Source of the DNA: Boletus sp. NGJ
Taxonomy: Eukaryota; Basidiomycota; Agaricomycetes; Boletales; Boletaceae
Assembly (NCBI GenBank): GCA_019096195.1
Contig: JAGTXK010000185.1
Location: forward strand, 1 to 64,000
Reading direction: 5' to 3'
Length of the DNA: 64,000 nucleotides
In this document: positions 21,012 to 31,462 of the stretch, one piece after another
How the letters are laid out: each line of letters starts with the position of its first letter
Numbering within the stretch: the first letter of the stretch is position 1
The notes under the pieces: generated by a model
What the model was told of the DNA's origin: nothing
What the model saw: only the letters and a program-made list of their open reading frames with translations
Database searches by the model: none
Translations under genes and position numbers: made by a program

Positions 21012-22076
21012 CTACACAATGTAACCTGATGCTCTGAAGTACCCTTCTGCCTTGTTGGGGGTGATGTTCTGACAAGCGCAAATGACCACAGTCATTAAGA
21101 AGTCATCACAGTGGCACCGCAAATGTGCCTTGATTGCAGAAAATGCTTGTTTGATTGGGTTGTAATCGGGGGAGTAAGGAGGCAGGTAAATGAGTTTGAA
21201 AACTGGTGATAGTTAGCACATGAAGAATGAGGTATTGATGATGCACGATTCATATCTTCAATCAGTGTGCGGACTTCTTCACTTTTGTGGATGTGGCAAT
21301 TATTCATAACGAGCACACTGCAGGGACTGGGATATGGGTTGGTGAAGGGCATCTGTACTGAAGATGCGTCAATAAAAATACATGTAGAATCATAATTGAC
21401 ACACAACATGTTCTTTCAAAAAGCTCAAAAAATGTTTACCATCGACTGGTCCCTCAACAATGTCATATGCGATAATGCCATCGAGAGTAATGGCAGGAAT
21501 AATAGTGTATCTTGTACCACATACAAAGCACCTCTTGACACAGCAACGAACTCCTCTCATTGACCGTCCATATTGGCAGAAGGATGTTCATTTATCTTTT
21601 GTGGCTTCATCAATAAATACAAGCATATTCAAATCTGGCACTTCCGCAGTGATGTGGTTCATATAAAGTGTGCGCATCATCTCCTTCTGCTCCATGGCAG
21701 GAGAGGAAACAATCTTTTGAGTAATTGAAAGTCGCTCGAGTGTTTGAAGAAGTGTAGAGAATGTAGCATATTTATGATGCTTAGCCCAAAGCTCACTTTG
21801 AAGTTCGTCAAGGTAGATGGTTTTCTGATGCCAAATGATGGTAGAGATAAAAGCGACATCCAGCAAGGTGAGTACTCGAGGATGTCCAGTAGCACAAGAG
21901 TATTTGCACGGGTTGGTTACAGTTCCATATCTTGAATAAAAAGAAAGTGTTTTGTACATGAGTGACTTCTTGATGCCTAGGATGTGACAGATCTGTTGGT
22001 CACCATAGTTATTATAATGCAAGAGGGGGATGTGGGCTTTGACACTGGGAGATACAATGCGGCAGCACCTAGGCAT
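21012..22076 (-). pseudogene. Tc1/mariner-type DDE transposase of the two-gene element, inactive
   Basis: The minus-strand protein starts MPRCCRIVSPSVKAHI, has a helix-turn-helix (DQQICHILGIKKSLMYKTL), a second DNA-binding segment (GHPRVLTLLDVAFI), then the DDE fold: LVFIDEATKD (first D), RYTIIPAITLDGIIAY, CSVLVMNNCHIHKSEEV and LPPYSPDYNPIKQAFSAIK. The family usually has MDNC and NPIEQ, so here the second D is N and the final E is K; the enzyme would be dead even without the stop at KDK*TSF. Two introns fit (near 21,372-21,421 and 21,193-21,236, GT..AG in the coding sense). It ends GYIV at 21,012. Most lesions are C-to-T or G-to-A. Confidence 0.82.
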
Positions 22077-22134
22077 GGATGGTTGCGATGAGCAAAACCA
22101 ACTGTGCTTATTTAGCTACAGGTCAGTTACTTCC

Positions 22135-22207
22135 GGAGTCCTTTCCCGGCTGTCTCTGAGGTGCGACTTTCGAAATTCTGGTTTCCACATACTTTCAGAA
22201 ACCACTG
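22135..22207 (-). repeat. Right terminal inverted repeat of the two-gene element
   Basis: Reverse complement of the left repeat at 19,040-19,112, followed immediately by TA at 22,208-22,209. Confidence 0.9.
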
Positions 22208-22271
22208 TAAGGCTGGTACACTTATACTACAGACAATCATATCATAATAAGAGATTCCCAGACCGACATGA

Positions 22272-23125
22272 TGTTACAGATAATGAAGGAAGTATACCTT
22301 TTTCCCTTCCCTTCGTACTTCCCCCATCCCCAGTCATTGACAACTTGTGGGGGGACCTCTCATTCGACTTCTCAGAGATGACATGGGAAAGCTTCCTCAT
22401 GGGAGAACACCTGGTGCTTGGCACCTCCCTTGACGACACTGCCTTTTAGGCAGTGAGCAGCCATCTACGAGATCTCGGATCTCTCTGATGGCTATTCCTT
22501 TTATCCTATGTCCTCTTCATTTCCTATTTCATCCTTTACCTATGCTTTACATCAGACACTGCCTCCTTGGCTATGTTCTCTTATACATAGCCTATATTCC
22601 ATCACTCCCAGCCTCATTCCCAATTTGGCTCTCATTTCCCCTTACGGTAACTCCACTTACACCCGCCCTAAAGGGGTAGAAACCTATATATAGTTAGTCA
22701 ATCCCCCTTGTATCTCCCTAATCTTGATCTACACCTCACACCATGTAATCTACCCCACTCTCAATTTCACATTACTTCAGGTGCCTGCACCCGCCCTAGA
22801 AGTAATATCACTCATGCTCATGATACTTCTCATCATCACCTCGCACTTGTGTGGTCTCCTTGTTATCCACAGACAGGATCGTTCGTGTGCCTAACCAGCG
22901 GCAACACCAATGCAGACAGAGTTCTGCTCAAAGTCCAAGACTCTGCCATTGATTGTAGAGACATCCCTCACACTTAGAGGAGACTCTACACAAAGCTAGC
23001 TATTGGTACCCCATACCTAGGGAACTCAGGCCTAGGGAGCCATTTGCTCAAGTCCAGCTAGTCCGGTAATCAACTAGGAGGTCAATTACTCAGTAACATG
23101 TCATCAAGTTACAAAGGTTGTAATA
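22272..23125 (+). mobile_element. Solo LTR fossil (plus orientation)
   Basis: An 854-bp block starts TGTTACAG and ends GTAATA, with CATGA directly on both sides (22,267-22,271 and 23,126-23,130), a 5-bp target duplication typical of LTR retrotransposons. A TATA-like motif (cctatatatagttag) lies near 22,682. It is related to the inverted block at 4,543-5,427. No internal genes are attached, so it is a solo LTR left by recombination. Confidence 0.75.
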
Positions 23126-23130
23126 CATGA

Positions 23131-24249
23131 CCCCAACCAGGATTTCTGACACTCAAGGGCTGTGGCAAGACATAGAAATCCTGAAATGAATAATTCTCCT
23201 ATAGCCATACACAAACTGCCCAAGATTACATCCTTAACTCGCAGTATGTATTTGATTCACTTTATACGTCTCACATTTTCCCCTGCTACCCAATTTGACC
23301 TTCACAGTAGCCTTCACTGTTACTCATCTGATGCAGCATACATCAAGCTTCACTATAGTTACCAATGAGCTGCCCCAAGCTATACAATACTCCAGAAGAG
23401 AGGGTGATCGCCACTCATGCTTACTAGACAAAGTATTATGAAAAGTAGGAGTGTCTCATCCTTGGCATGGGTGACCCAGTGATAATCAACTGACTTTCTT
23501 TCAAAGGAACAAGGCTACAATCAATGAGAAACTGGCAGCCAAGTGCAGAGAATCCAATAGGTCCAAGAGTGCAAACTGATATGTATCCTTTCTACTCTTT
23601 CATGCTATTGCTTTGAGCTGCTGAAAATGTTCTGCCAATGCTGGTAGCACTATGCAGGCATCCTTACTATGTTTGGGCCATCCAGCACCTATAGCAGGCC
23701 TTCAACTTTCACAATGATAAGTCTATTGCTACCACTCGCCTCTTGGATTCTAATTACTGGTATGACAGTGCCGGCAGACCAAGGATCAAGAGAAATAAAG
23801 GTACACATGACTCAGAGGGCCAATGGTATGTGTCTCTGACATATTCAACCATGCCAATGAATGTACTCATGAAATAGCAGCTTCAGGCAAGACTCAAGGA
23901 GATTGTTGGACAGTCTCCACATCAGTGCATGGAGGTTCTCTACAAATACTATACAATAGCTTTACTGGAGAGTATAGATCTATATATGATACTGTTACTG
24001 CCATTAAGAAGCTCAGCAATAAAATGAGGAAACTAACATCAAGGCACAAATATACTGGAGATTACTTGCCCATCAAGAGACTACTTTCCTGAACCATGTA
24101 CACAGTGTTGAAAGTGTTGGAAGATCTTCAATGGAGGGTGAAGACATCATTGACAAGAAACAAAGGGGCCTACTACTGTACCAAACTACACCAGACATTA
24201 TCTTGCAATAGGTATTACTTAGCATTCCAATTTCCGTTTACTGGCGAAT
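23131..24249. other. Transposon-like remnant, unrecognised
   Basis: Plus-strand translation between about 23,690 and 24,090 gives readable but broken peptides (FNFHNDKSIATTRLLDSNYW, then GRPRIKRNK, then a frame with GDCWTVSTSVHGGS). They look like decayed coding sequence. I cannot assign a family. Confidence 0.35.
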
Positions 24250-24251
24250 TA

Positions 24252-25822
24252 CAGTGGCTCAAAAAAGTGTCCCAATGTTTGGCTATTTTGCAAAGACTTG
24301 ACATTTGCAAAAGAACCAAAAGGTATTAGCCCTAACCCTTGCCCTGAAGATGAGCCCTTAGTCATATAATTTGGTTGTCATGGCACTGAGATATAGCCAT
24401 ATTAAAGTGACATGTCATTGGGACACTTTTTTGAGCAACATTTCTATTCTTCAATTTAGTACTTTGTATGCCCTCCCTTTGCTTTTATCACTGCCCCTAG
24501 TCTTCTAGGCATACTCTCTATCAATCCTTGACACTTCTCAATCTCTATCTTCCCCCACTCCACTTCAATTCTCTCCCAAAGCTCCCATACTCCTTTTGGT
24601 GGGGTTGTATAGCTATTGAGTTTTTTTTGAGGATTTGCCAGAGATGTTCAATGGGATTAAGGTCTGGAGATTGTGCTGGCCAGTCAAAAAGCTTGATCCC
24701 TTGAGATTCCAGCCACTCCTTGGCTCTTTTAGAGGTGTGCTAGGGGTCATTATCTTGTTGAAAGATAATGCTCTCTTCAGGAATTCCAGAATTTTCCATG
24801 GAAGGAAGCAGATTATCCTCCAAAATGGAGACATACTGCTCAGCATTCATCCTCCCTTCAACCTCTGCAAGAATCCCCACTCCACTCCAACTCATGCATC
24901 CCCAAACCATCAAGGAACCTCCTCCAAACTTTACTGTTCCCTGAACTTCCTTGTCTTGCAAAGACTTTCCTGCCAATTTCCATACATACTTCCTTCCATC
25001 TGACCCAATCCTGTTGATCTTGGTTTCATCTGACCATATAACCCTAGTCCAGTCCTCCATAGTCCAATGTTGGTGCTTGAGAGCAAAGGCTAGCCTATGT
25101 TGCCTATGCTTCACAGACAAGAGTGGCTTCTTTTTCTTGACTACAGCCTTGAGAGATGCAGACTTGAGAACATTCCTAACAGTTTGAGCAGAGACAGGAG
25201 AAGAGAGAGCAGAATTGATGAGATGGGTAACCTGGACAGCATTTTCAACTTTGCCAGAGGTAATACTAGAGACAATTCTCCTTTTATCAGTAGGAGAAAG
25301 TTTAGAAGGACATCCTAATTTGATGTTTTCCTTGCCTGGGTGGATCTCCTTGATAACCCTGGCCACAGTAGACTTCCCTAGACCAGTTTGGAATGATATT
25401 TGCCTAGTAGAAAGGCCAGATTCAGAGAGAAAAAGAATATTGGCTCTAGCAGAGGAGGGAGTGGATTTCATAATGAAGTAGGGTTGGCTGAATGGTATCT
25501 CTGCTCTTTATACCATTTGGAGTTATGTAAGTGACATAATCAGACAGGGTTGAAGCACAGCATCCATCAGAACTTTATGTTATTTACTAAATGATAGTTG
25601 ATAATATCAGGGGCAAATAAGTGTCCCAATGACATATCCTTTTAATATGGCTATAACTCAGTACCATGACAACCAACTCACATGACTAAGGGCTCATCTT
25701 CAGGGCAAGGATTAGGGCTATCAATGGCCCAGCAAGGGTTAGGGCTAATACCTTTTGGTTCCTTTGCAAATGTCAAGTCTTTGCAAAATAGTCAAACATT
25801 GGCACACTTTTTTGAGCCACTG
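24252..25822 (-). mobile_element. Tc1-like DNA transposon, copy 2 (inverted)
   Basis: A 1,571-bp element with the same ends as copy 1 (CAGTGGCTCAAAAAAGTG...) and TA on both sides (24,250-24,251 and 25,823-25,824). Its coding strand is minus. The sequence is nearly identical to copy 1 over most of the length. The inner ends also carry the GGCTCATCTTCAGGGCAAGG block close to each terminus, so the terminal repeat is long and imperfect. Confidence 0.95.
24456..25471 (-). pseudogene. Tc1-like DD34E transposase, copy 2, with nonsense codon
   Basis: It reads without a break from MKSTPSSARANILFL through the helix-turn-helix (STRQISFQTGLGKSTVARVI) to FQQDNDP, where the lysine codon expected from copy 1 (PKHTS) has become TAG. 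A run of eight T in the region of 24,619 adds a frame change near the catalytic-E segment (copy 1: EILKKKLN). The N-terminal half is intact here where copy 1 is shifted, so the two copies decayed separately. The C-terminus matches copy 1 to the last residues. Confidence 0.92.
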
Positions 25823-25824
25823 TA

Positions 25825-26155
25825 GGCTCAATGGGTCCAATCTTGATTGTATAGCAATCTGGGTTTGACTACTTGACAGATTCAAAGTTTTTTCTATGCC
25901 AGATCACCTTAAGGTTCATCGTCTACTTTATTCCATTACAATGACCTTACTGTATGGCTCCAGAATCCACAAGTGTTGTTGAATATGTATCCTCTATATA
26001 CATATTAATTGTTGAAAACATGTCCCCTCTGTATGTGTTTATTATTTACTCTATCTCTTATAGTCTTATCATCTCACAGACAAGCATCTATTAGCCTGTC
26101 CCCACACCCACATCACAACCCTCTTGCATGCACGTCATCCTAATCTACAAAATAG
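25825..26155. other. No gene recognised
   Basis: AT-rich spacer between copy 2 of the Tc1-like element and the next coding locus. It holds repeated short words (tatgtatcctctatataca, catgtcccctctgtatgtg) but no gene. Confidence 0.45.
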
Positions 26156-28727
26156 ATGTCAGAATATCAATGTCTATGCAGCACTGACATCCTCCAGATG
26201 CCATCACCATGGACCACTAACAAACAAAAGGCCTTCCTTGAGGAAGAGCTTGTCACATTCAAGCAAGTAGGTGGCAAACAATACACCAAGCAATGGCCTA
26301 CCCTCTTCCAGAAGTGGGCACAAAAATGGCCAGAGTATAGTGTCATGTTTCCTGATGTGATGGAAGATGCCCAGTTAATGGAGAAGCAGAACAGGACCCT
26401 CGTGCAGGCAATTCTCTGTTACCAACAGCAAATCTGTCATTGAATGCACTGGCACAACAGTGCTGGTTTCAATTGCACTGCTAACAACAAGATTTGTAGA
26501 ATCATAGACAACCTTCTGAAGAACAAGACTCACACTAAGAAACCTTGTGGGTTATACTTGAATGCTCACTACAAAACACATGTCCTTCCCCATATCAAAC
26601 CTGGCATGTTGATTGCCAAGATCAACAAGAAAATTTGTGACATCTTTGACAATGAGTCACCTGATATCAAGAAGGAGTTCATTCAACTCAGCGAAGAGCA
26701 AAAGCAAGCTATGAAGAACAAAGACCACACTAATTCCACAGCAAATATGGACAGTGATAATGAGCTGGACTCATTCACACTGTGCAGGTAAGCATCAGTT
26801 TACTCACTCTGTCCAAGTCAGCACTATTCTAATCAATGAAATAGCAACATCCAGCAGTGTGGGACTGCTCTTCAATGCATTCTTGAGCATCTGGCCAAGC
26901 AGACAGGATGGACATTCAGCATTTTGATGGGTGGGCCGGACTCTGTCTCCCCTGGAGCCAAGAACATTATTACAAGGCCAGTCATCATCTTTTTAGTCAT
27001 ATCTTTTCATCTGACTGATTGACTATTACAGTCTGCATGTTGGGAAGACAACAGATGGTCAAGATTTTACCAAACTATATTCCAACTTTGACAGTGAGGT
27101 AGTTGAGGCCTATGGTGAATTTTTGTTCAAGGTTTTTGGTGAGCATGTATCCAATGAACATGCTCAAATTTAACTTATATGGTCAAAAAATGACAACAGT
27201 TCTAGATCACAAAAATAGCCATTGGAGCAGCCTGCTAGTGGGTCAAGGGATGGTATCAATGGTGTAGATAATAATGCAGATGCACAAGATGTCAAAGAAA
27301 AGCCTGGGCCTGGCTATAATGGAGAAGGGGTGGGGAGGCAAGACCACTTAGATGCCCAAGGCGGGAATGACATTGAGTTAGGTGGAGAGACCAGAGAGCA
27401 AAGGGATGCAGAGGAGGTTGACCAGTGGTCAAACTCTTCATTCATGTCTTCTTATAGCATGTTAGAGATGCAGGTCACTGCTAGCCTTGCAACACTACCA
27501 CATCTTGAAAGACTGCCATCCACACAGCCTGCAACATTGCCATCCACACATCTTGCAACACTGCCAGCTGCACTTGCTTCATCACTGCCAACCACACATA
27601 TTACAACATCTTCTGTGCATATTGTAACACTCCTGTCTGCATATCTTGCAACCCAGTCCACAAGTCCTATGCAATCTGAGTCATCACTGTTGATGGTGCA
27701 TCTTGTAACACTTCCATCTACACATCTTGCAATGCCCCCATCTGCACATCTCACAGCCCAGTCCACAAATCTGGTGCAACTCAAGTCGTTACCACCAACC
27801 ACACATCTTGCAACACATGCACAAGATCTCACTATCTCTAACAGCTTCAGTGACCCTAGTATGCAAGACATTCAGACCCCATTCATGGATCTCCTGGGCA
27901 ATGACTTGGCATCCTTCAGCATGGGCACAGGCTTTGACACATGAAGCAACCCATTTGCAGTTTCCCAAGTTCCCCATTCTGGAATTGGGCTGACTGTAGT
28001 AAATCTGGGCTTCTACATGCCCCTGTTGGCTGCTAGTGGCACTGTCTACCCAACCAACTCAAGTTTAATGCCATCCCCTTGTGACCTCTTACAAGGGCAA
28101 ACCAGTTGGAATGGCACTATAAGAATGCAGCTTCTACCCCCTGCTTCATTCCAGTGTACAAACCTGGATCTGAGTTGGATGGCATTTAACAATATGATGA
28201 CTTTTGACTTCAGTGCTGTTGGATCCATGAAGGAAGGCTTCAACCCCAGCTATACTGGATTTGTTCTGACCAATTTCAACTTCAATGGTGTCCCTGACAG
28301 TACAGGTACACTGTCATCCCAGTCTTCTGATGCTTTGAGCCCCAGGCCAGTGAATCTGCTTCAAGCACAGTATTCAACTCAGTCCTCTATATTATCTCTA
28401 GCAATGTTTTCTTCACCACAATCACCCTTGACAGCTCAATCACTTGAACCTCTGTCTGAGGTTGCCATTCTTCCTGCACCACTGCTTCCACCAACAGATC
28501 CTAGCATTGTCAATGTACCTCAAACAAAAACAACTGAGACCAGTAATGATAGCACAGCAGGGGTTTGTGGGAAGAGGAAGCATGTTCCATCTCTGTGCAC
28601 TGAGTATGACAATGCAATTGGTAAAGAAAACCAAGTTCTAAACCCTACAACTAGTGGTGAAATAAGTAAACCGAGGAGTGGACGGCCATCTGATGCAAGG
28701 GCAATAAGTACTACCAAGAACAAGTAG
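26156..28727 (+). pseudogene. Second Agaricomycete expanded-family gene, broken or degenerate
   Basis: The N-terminus (PSPWTTNKQKAFLEEELVTF, then PTLFQKWAQKWPE and FPDVMED) and the following block (GLYLNAHYKTHVLPHI, FDNESPDIKKEFIQLSEEQK) match a many-copy mushroom 'hypothetical protein' type. In that type an N-terminal 'WTTDEQRxFLE' leads to a middle 'AKQTGWTFSILMGGPD' and 'GKTTDGQDFTKLYSNFD', both present here at about 26,890 and 27,050. An intron at 26,788-26,854 (GTAAGC...CCAG) keeps the frame; others (near 26,978-27,029 and 27,139-27,218) are less certain. A TGA at 26,441-26,443 interrupts the first block. The C-terminal third is low complexity: near-octapeptide repeats THLATLPS (27,480-27,810), then a Ser/Pro/Thr-rich region ending in a basic KPRSGRP motif. 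Function unknown. Confidence 0.55.
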
Positions 28728-28734
28728 GTTTGTC

Positions 28735-29225
28735 TCTTTGTCAAGTGTTTTTCCATACTCACATCGAGGATAGAAAACATAAGGTCACAAAGTACTAGTA
28801 GATTCAATGATGCATTCGACACCACATACAAGTGTAGATACAACTTGAATAATGTTATGGTTACTTCAATTAAACCTGTCCTCACAGTTCGATCTGCATC
28901 ACAATGTGCTCTAACACTCTTGTCCAATCTCACTCCTTGTCAGCCACCCAGCAGCTCCAATTCATACACCCCTTCCTCGTCATATAGCATTCTCTTGTGC
29001 AAGGAGAGTCCTACAGGTTTACATGTGGGTTTACCCACAGGTCAGTATGAGAGGATGGGCAAGGTAAGTGAGATCAAGTAGGAGTAGAGTGAGGACACAA
29101 GCCTCAAGAGCAAGGGTGGGGGCCTTGAAAGGCAAGGTAAGGTGGGCAGGGATGCAGGCCAAAGTTCAGAGAGGGATTTGCAATAGAGAGAAAAAGGATT
29201 TAAGGATGGAGGTGGCAATATTTGC
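28735..29225. other. No gene recognised
   Basis: Spacer between the expanded-family gene and the TTGCAAG array. From about 29,070 it is purine-rich on the plus strand (aggagtagagtgagga, caagggtggggg). No gene found. Confidence 0.45.
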
Positions 29226-29235
29226 AATGCTTAGT

Positions 29236-29924
29236 GTGATCTTGCAAGGTGGTGGACTCAGAGGTACAGACAGGGGATATGGTACGATGTGATCTTGCAA
29301 GAGGATGCAGGTATGGTTAGTAGTCCAGAACAGATAGTGGTAGTATACAATATGATGTAATCTTGCAGAGTGGTGGCATGTGAAGTCATGGACAGGGTAT
29401 GTGGTGATCTTGCAAGGGAATGTAGGTGTGGTTAGTAGTAGCCCAGGACAGGTAATGGTAGTATTTGCAACACATACAATACAGTGTGATCTTGCAAAGA
29501 AATGCAGGCAGGTAGTGGTGGTATTTGGAGCACATATGATTCAGTGTAATCTTGCAATGTGGTGGAGGTACAAACAGGGGATATGGTACAATGTGATCTT
29601 GCAAGAGGATGCAGGTGTGGTTAGTAGTCCAGGATGGGTAGTGGTAGTATTTGCAACATGTACATATCAATACAGTGTGATCTTGCAGGGCAGTCATGTG
29701 AAGGCATGGATGGGGTATGTGGTGATCTTGCAAGGAGATGCAGGTGGAGTAGTACTAGACTCAAAGAAGAGGTAGTGGTGGTATTCACAACATGTAGTAT
29801 GATTCAGTGTGATTTTGCAAGGCAGTGGAGGTACAGATGGGGTATACTATGATATGATGTAATCTTGCAAGGGGATGCAAGCATGGTAGAGGACAAGGTA
29901 CTAGTGCTGATATTTGCAACATAG
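29236..29924. repeat. TTGCAAG tandem array, units of about 118-133 bp
   Basis: The core gtgatcttgcaag recurs at about 29,236, 29,287, 29,354, 29,400, 29,485, 29,545, 29,592, 29,675, 29,721, 29,808 and 29,858. The full unit has two cores: gatcttgcaaggtggtggaggtacaga, then ggggatatggta, then gatcttgcaagaggatgcagg, gtggttagtagtccagga and ggtagtggtagtatttgcaaca. Frames on both strands are products of the repeat. It resumes at 31,012-31,165 after a foreign insertion. Confidence 0.88.
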
Positions 29925-29927
29925 ATG

Positions 29928-31006
29928 CTGAAAGGAACCTTCAATGGACAAGAGAAAGAAACCTAAACCTAATATCTGAAGCGTTGCTAACTGAAGCAAT
30001 ATGCGACAAAGAGAAAGGCAATTTCAAGGTTAGGGAAACATGGTACTCTACCGGCTACTTATATACTACCGATAGTGGTGCACGGACCGTGCTATGCTAT
30101 GACGTCGTAGGGTACTGGGTATGACATCACAGGAACGATGAAATGTTAGTGTCCAATGGTGGAAAGGGAGAAACGATGGAATGAGATGCGTGTGGTATAT
30201 GCATGTAAGTGAAAGGTAGTCTGGAGCGCTCTGTGATATGTCTAAGGGAACTAATAAATAGGAATGGAAGCGAGAGGGAAATGAAAGAGTAATGCGTAAG
30301 GCATCGCATATGGTGACCGGTGGGTCTGGTATGGAGACGGGATCATATCGGGTGATAGATCGGGTCTTGTCTAGGTCTAGGGGTTGTGATCTGACGTTCG
30401 CCTGATCAGTACTTGAGTTAATCTAGTGTGGGCCTGATTAGTACTTGGTGGCGGTATCGTGGGATAGCGTCGGATATGATCTGTGGCGTAGGCCGGAGAT
30501 CGGGGCGAGCGGGGAGTCGAGGATCTGGAGGCGAGCTCCTGATTGGTACTTGTGTAGTGTACCGAGCTCTGCGTCAGGTACTGTCTACAGGGTGACGTGC
30601 GCGTAATGAGCGTATACGTGACAGAGGGGTTTCTGTCATCGTACGGCGTTATGTCACGTGATGTGGCTACCGAGCGCTGCATCAGGTAGGTCCACAGGGG
30701 GAGGCGTAGTTTAGAGGCGTGCGGGCCTTGCTTGTGGCCGGGGGGCCGGGGGTTTAGCCGTGGGGCTACTTGGTGTCGTAGTGTAGTGGCTACGGCTAGG
30801 GTACGACTAATGAAAGTGTACGTAGGGGTAGTCGGTGGTATGGTGTATCGTATGGGGGAGGATACGATGAGTGGTTACTCTAGGCGTATGCAAGGTGAGG
30901 CTAGGATGGAGGTTGAGTGTGGTAGGCGAGTGTATCGTCTGTAGGTAGTGCGAAAGTGTAGGTAGGAGTGTTGATAAATAGGTGATATCGTCTGTGATCG
31001 TTTCAG
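29928..31006. mobile_element. 1.08-kb CpG-rich insertion in the TTGCAAG array
   Basis: The tandem array stops abruptly at 29,927 and resumes at 31,010. The segment between has many CpG, unlike everything around it, and no coding signal. AGATGC stands at both junctions (29,923-29,928 and 31,005-31,010), fitting a short target duplication (3 to 6 bp). The ends are weakly inverted (CTGAAAGGA / CTGAAACGA read inward). Inside are three copies of CCTGAT(C/T)(A/G)GTACTTG (about 30,400, 30,432, 30,538) and two of ACCGAGC(T/G)CTGC(G/A)TCAGGTA (about 30,560 and 30,669). It is probably a non-autonomous DNA transposon; the family is unknown. Confidence 0.6.
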
Positions 31007-31011
31007 ATGCC

Positions 31012-31165
31012 AATATTGCAATGGTGCCAGTGGCGCAGGTTGCAGTACTACGAAGACGGGGTGGTGGTGTTTGCAACACTGTAATGCTCAGTGGCCAGCG
31101 AAAACAGTGCCATAGCCTACTGCTAGTATAGTACAGCATGGTCTTGCAAGGTGGTGCAGGAGGAG
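31012..31165. repeat. Resumed TTGCAAG array
   Basis: Diverged copies of the same units (atattgcaatggtg, ggtggtggtgtttgcaacac, catggtcttgcaaggtggtgcagg). They show that the CpG-rich insertion split one original array. Confidence 0.7.
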
Positions 31166-31462
31166 AATGCACTATGTTCAAGTCATATTGCAAAGGTATT
31201 GATTATCATTGACTACTCGAATGATCTGCAACATGATGAACACTGTAGCTACCGTACTGTCATGCAATTTTCTACCACAACTAGCCTGAATTAAGGGGTC
31301 GCAAGCCAGTGGGTGAGCCGAGGGGCTTGGAAGGGGTAGCCTGTCAGAACCTGGTGAATCCTCCAAGGGGTAGATTACTAAGCCATTTGTCATACACAAC
31401 ATATTTTTGACCTTGGCCATATTTCCTAGCTCAGAGCACAGCCATCCATGCATGTCACCTGA

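Larger units (their letters stand above)
19040..22207. mobile_element. Two-gene TIR transposon (Tc1/mariner type) with extra gene
   Basis: A 3,168-bp element has about 73-bp inverted ends (19,040-19,112 and 22,135-22,207), both beginning CAG(C/T)GGTTT and sharing AAAGTATGTGGAAA, AGAATTTCGAAAGTC and CCTCAGAGACAGCCGGG. TA lies immediately outside both ends (19,038-19,039 and 22,208-22,209). Inside are two convergent genes: a DDE transposase on the minus strand (21,012-22,076) and a spliced gene of an Agaricomycete-type hypothetical family on the plus strand (19,180-20,830). Both carry stops, mostly explainable by C-to-T change. The element keeps more CpG than the Helitron region and is probably younger. 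Confidence 0.88.

Noticed and set aside
29225-29930. CRISPR-like or coding array
   Set aside because: Units of 118-133 bases with no unique spacers; eukaryotic satellite. Open frames on both strands only follow the repeat.
30377-31193. Open frames of 70-128 codons within the CpG-rich insertion
   Set aside because: Amino acid content follows the skewed base composition; no domain and no intron signals.
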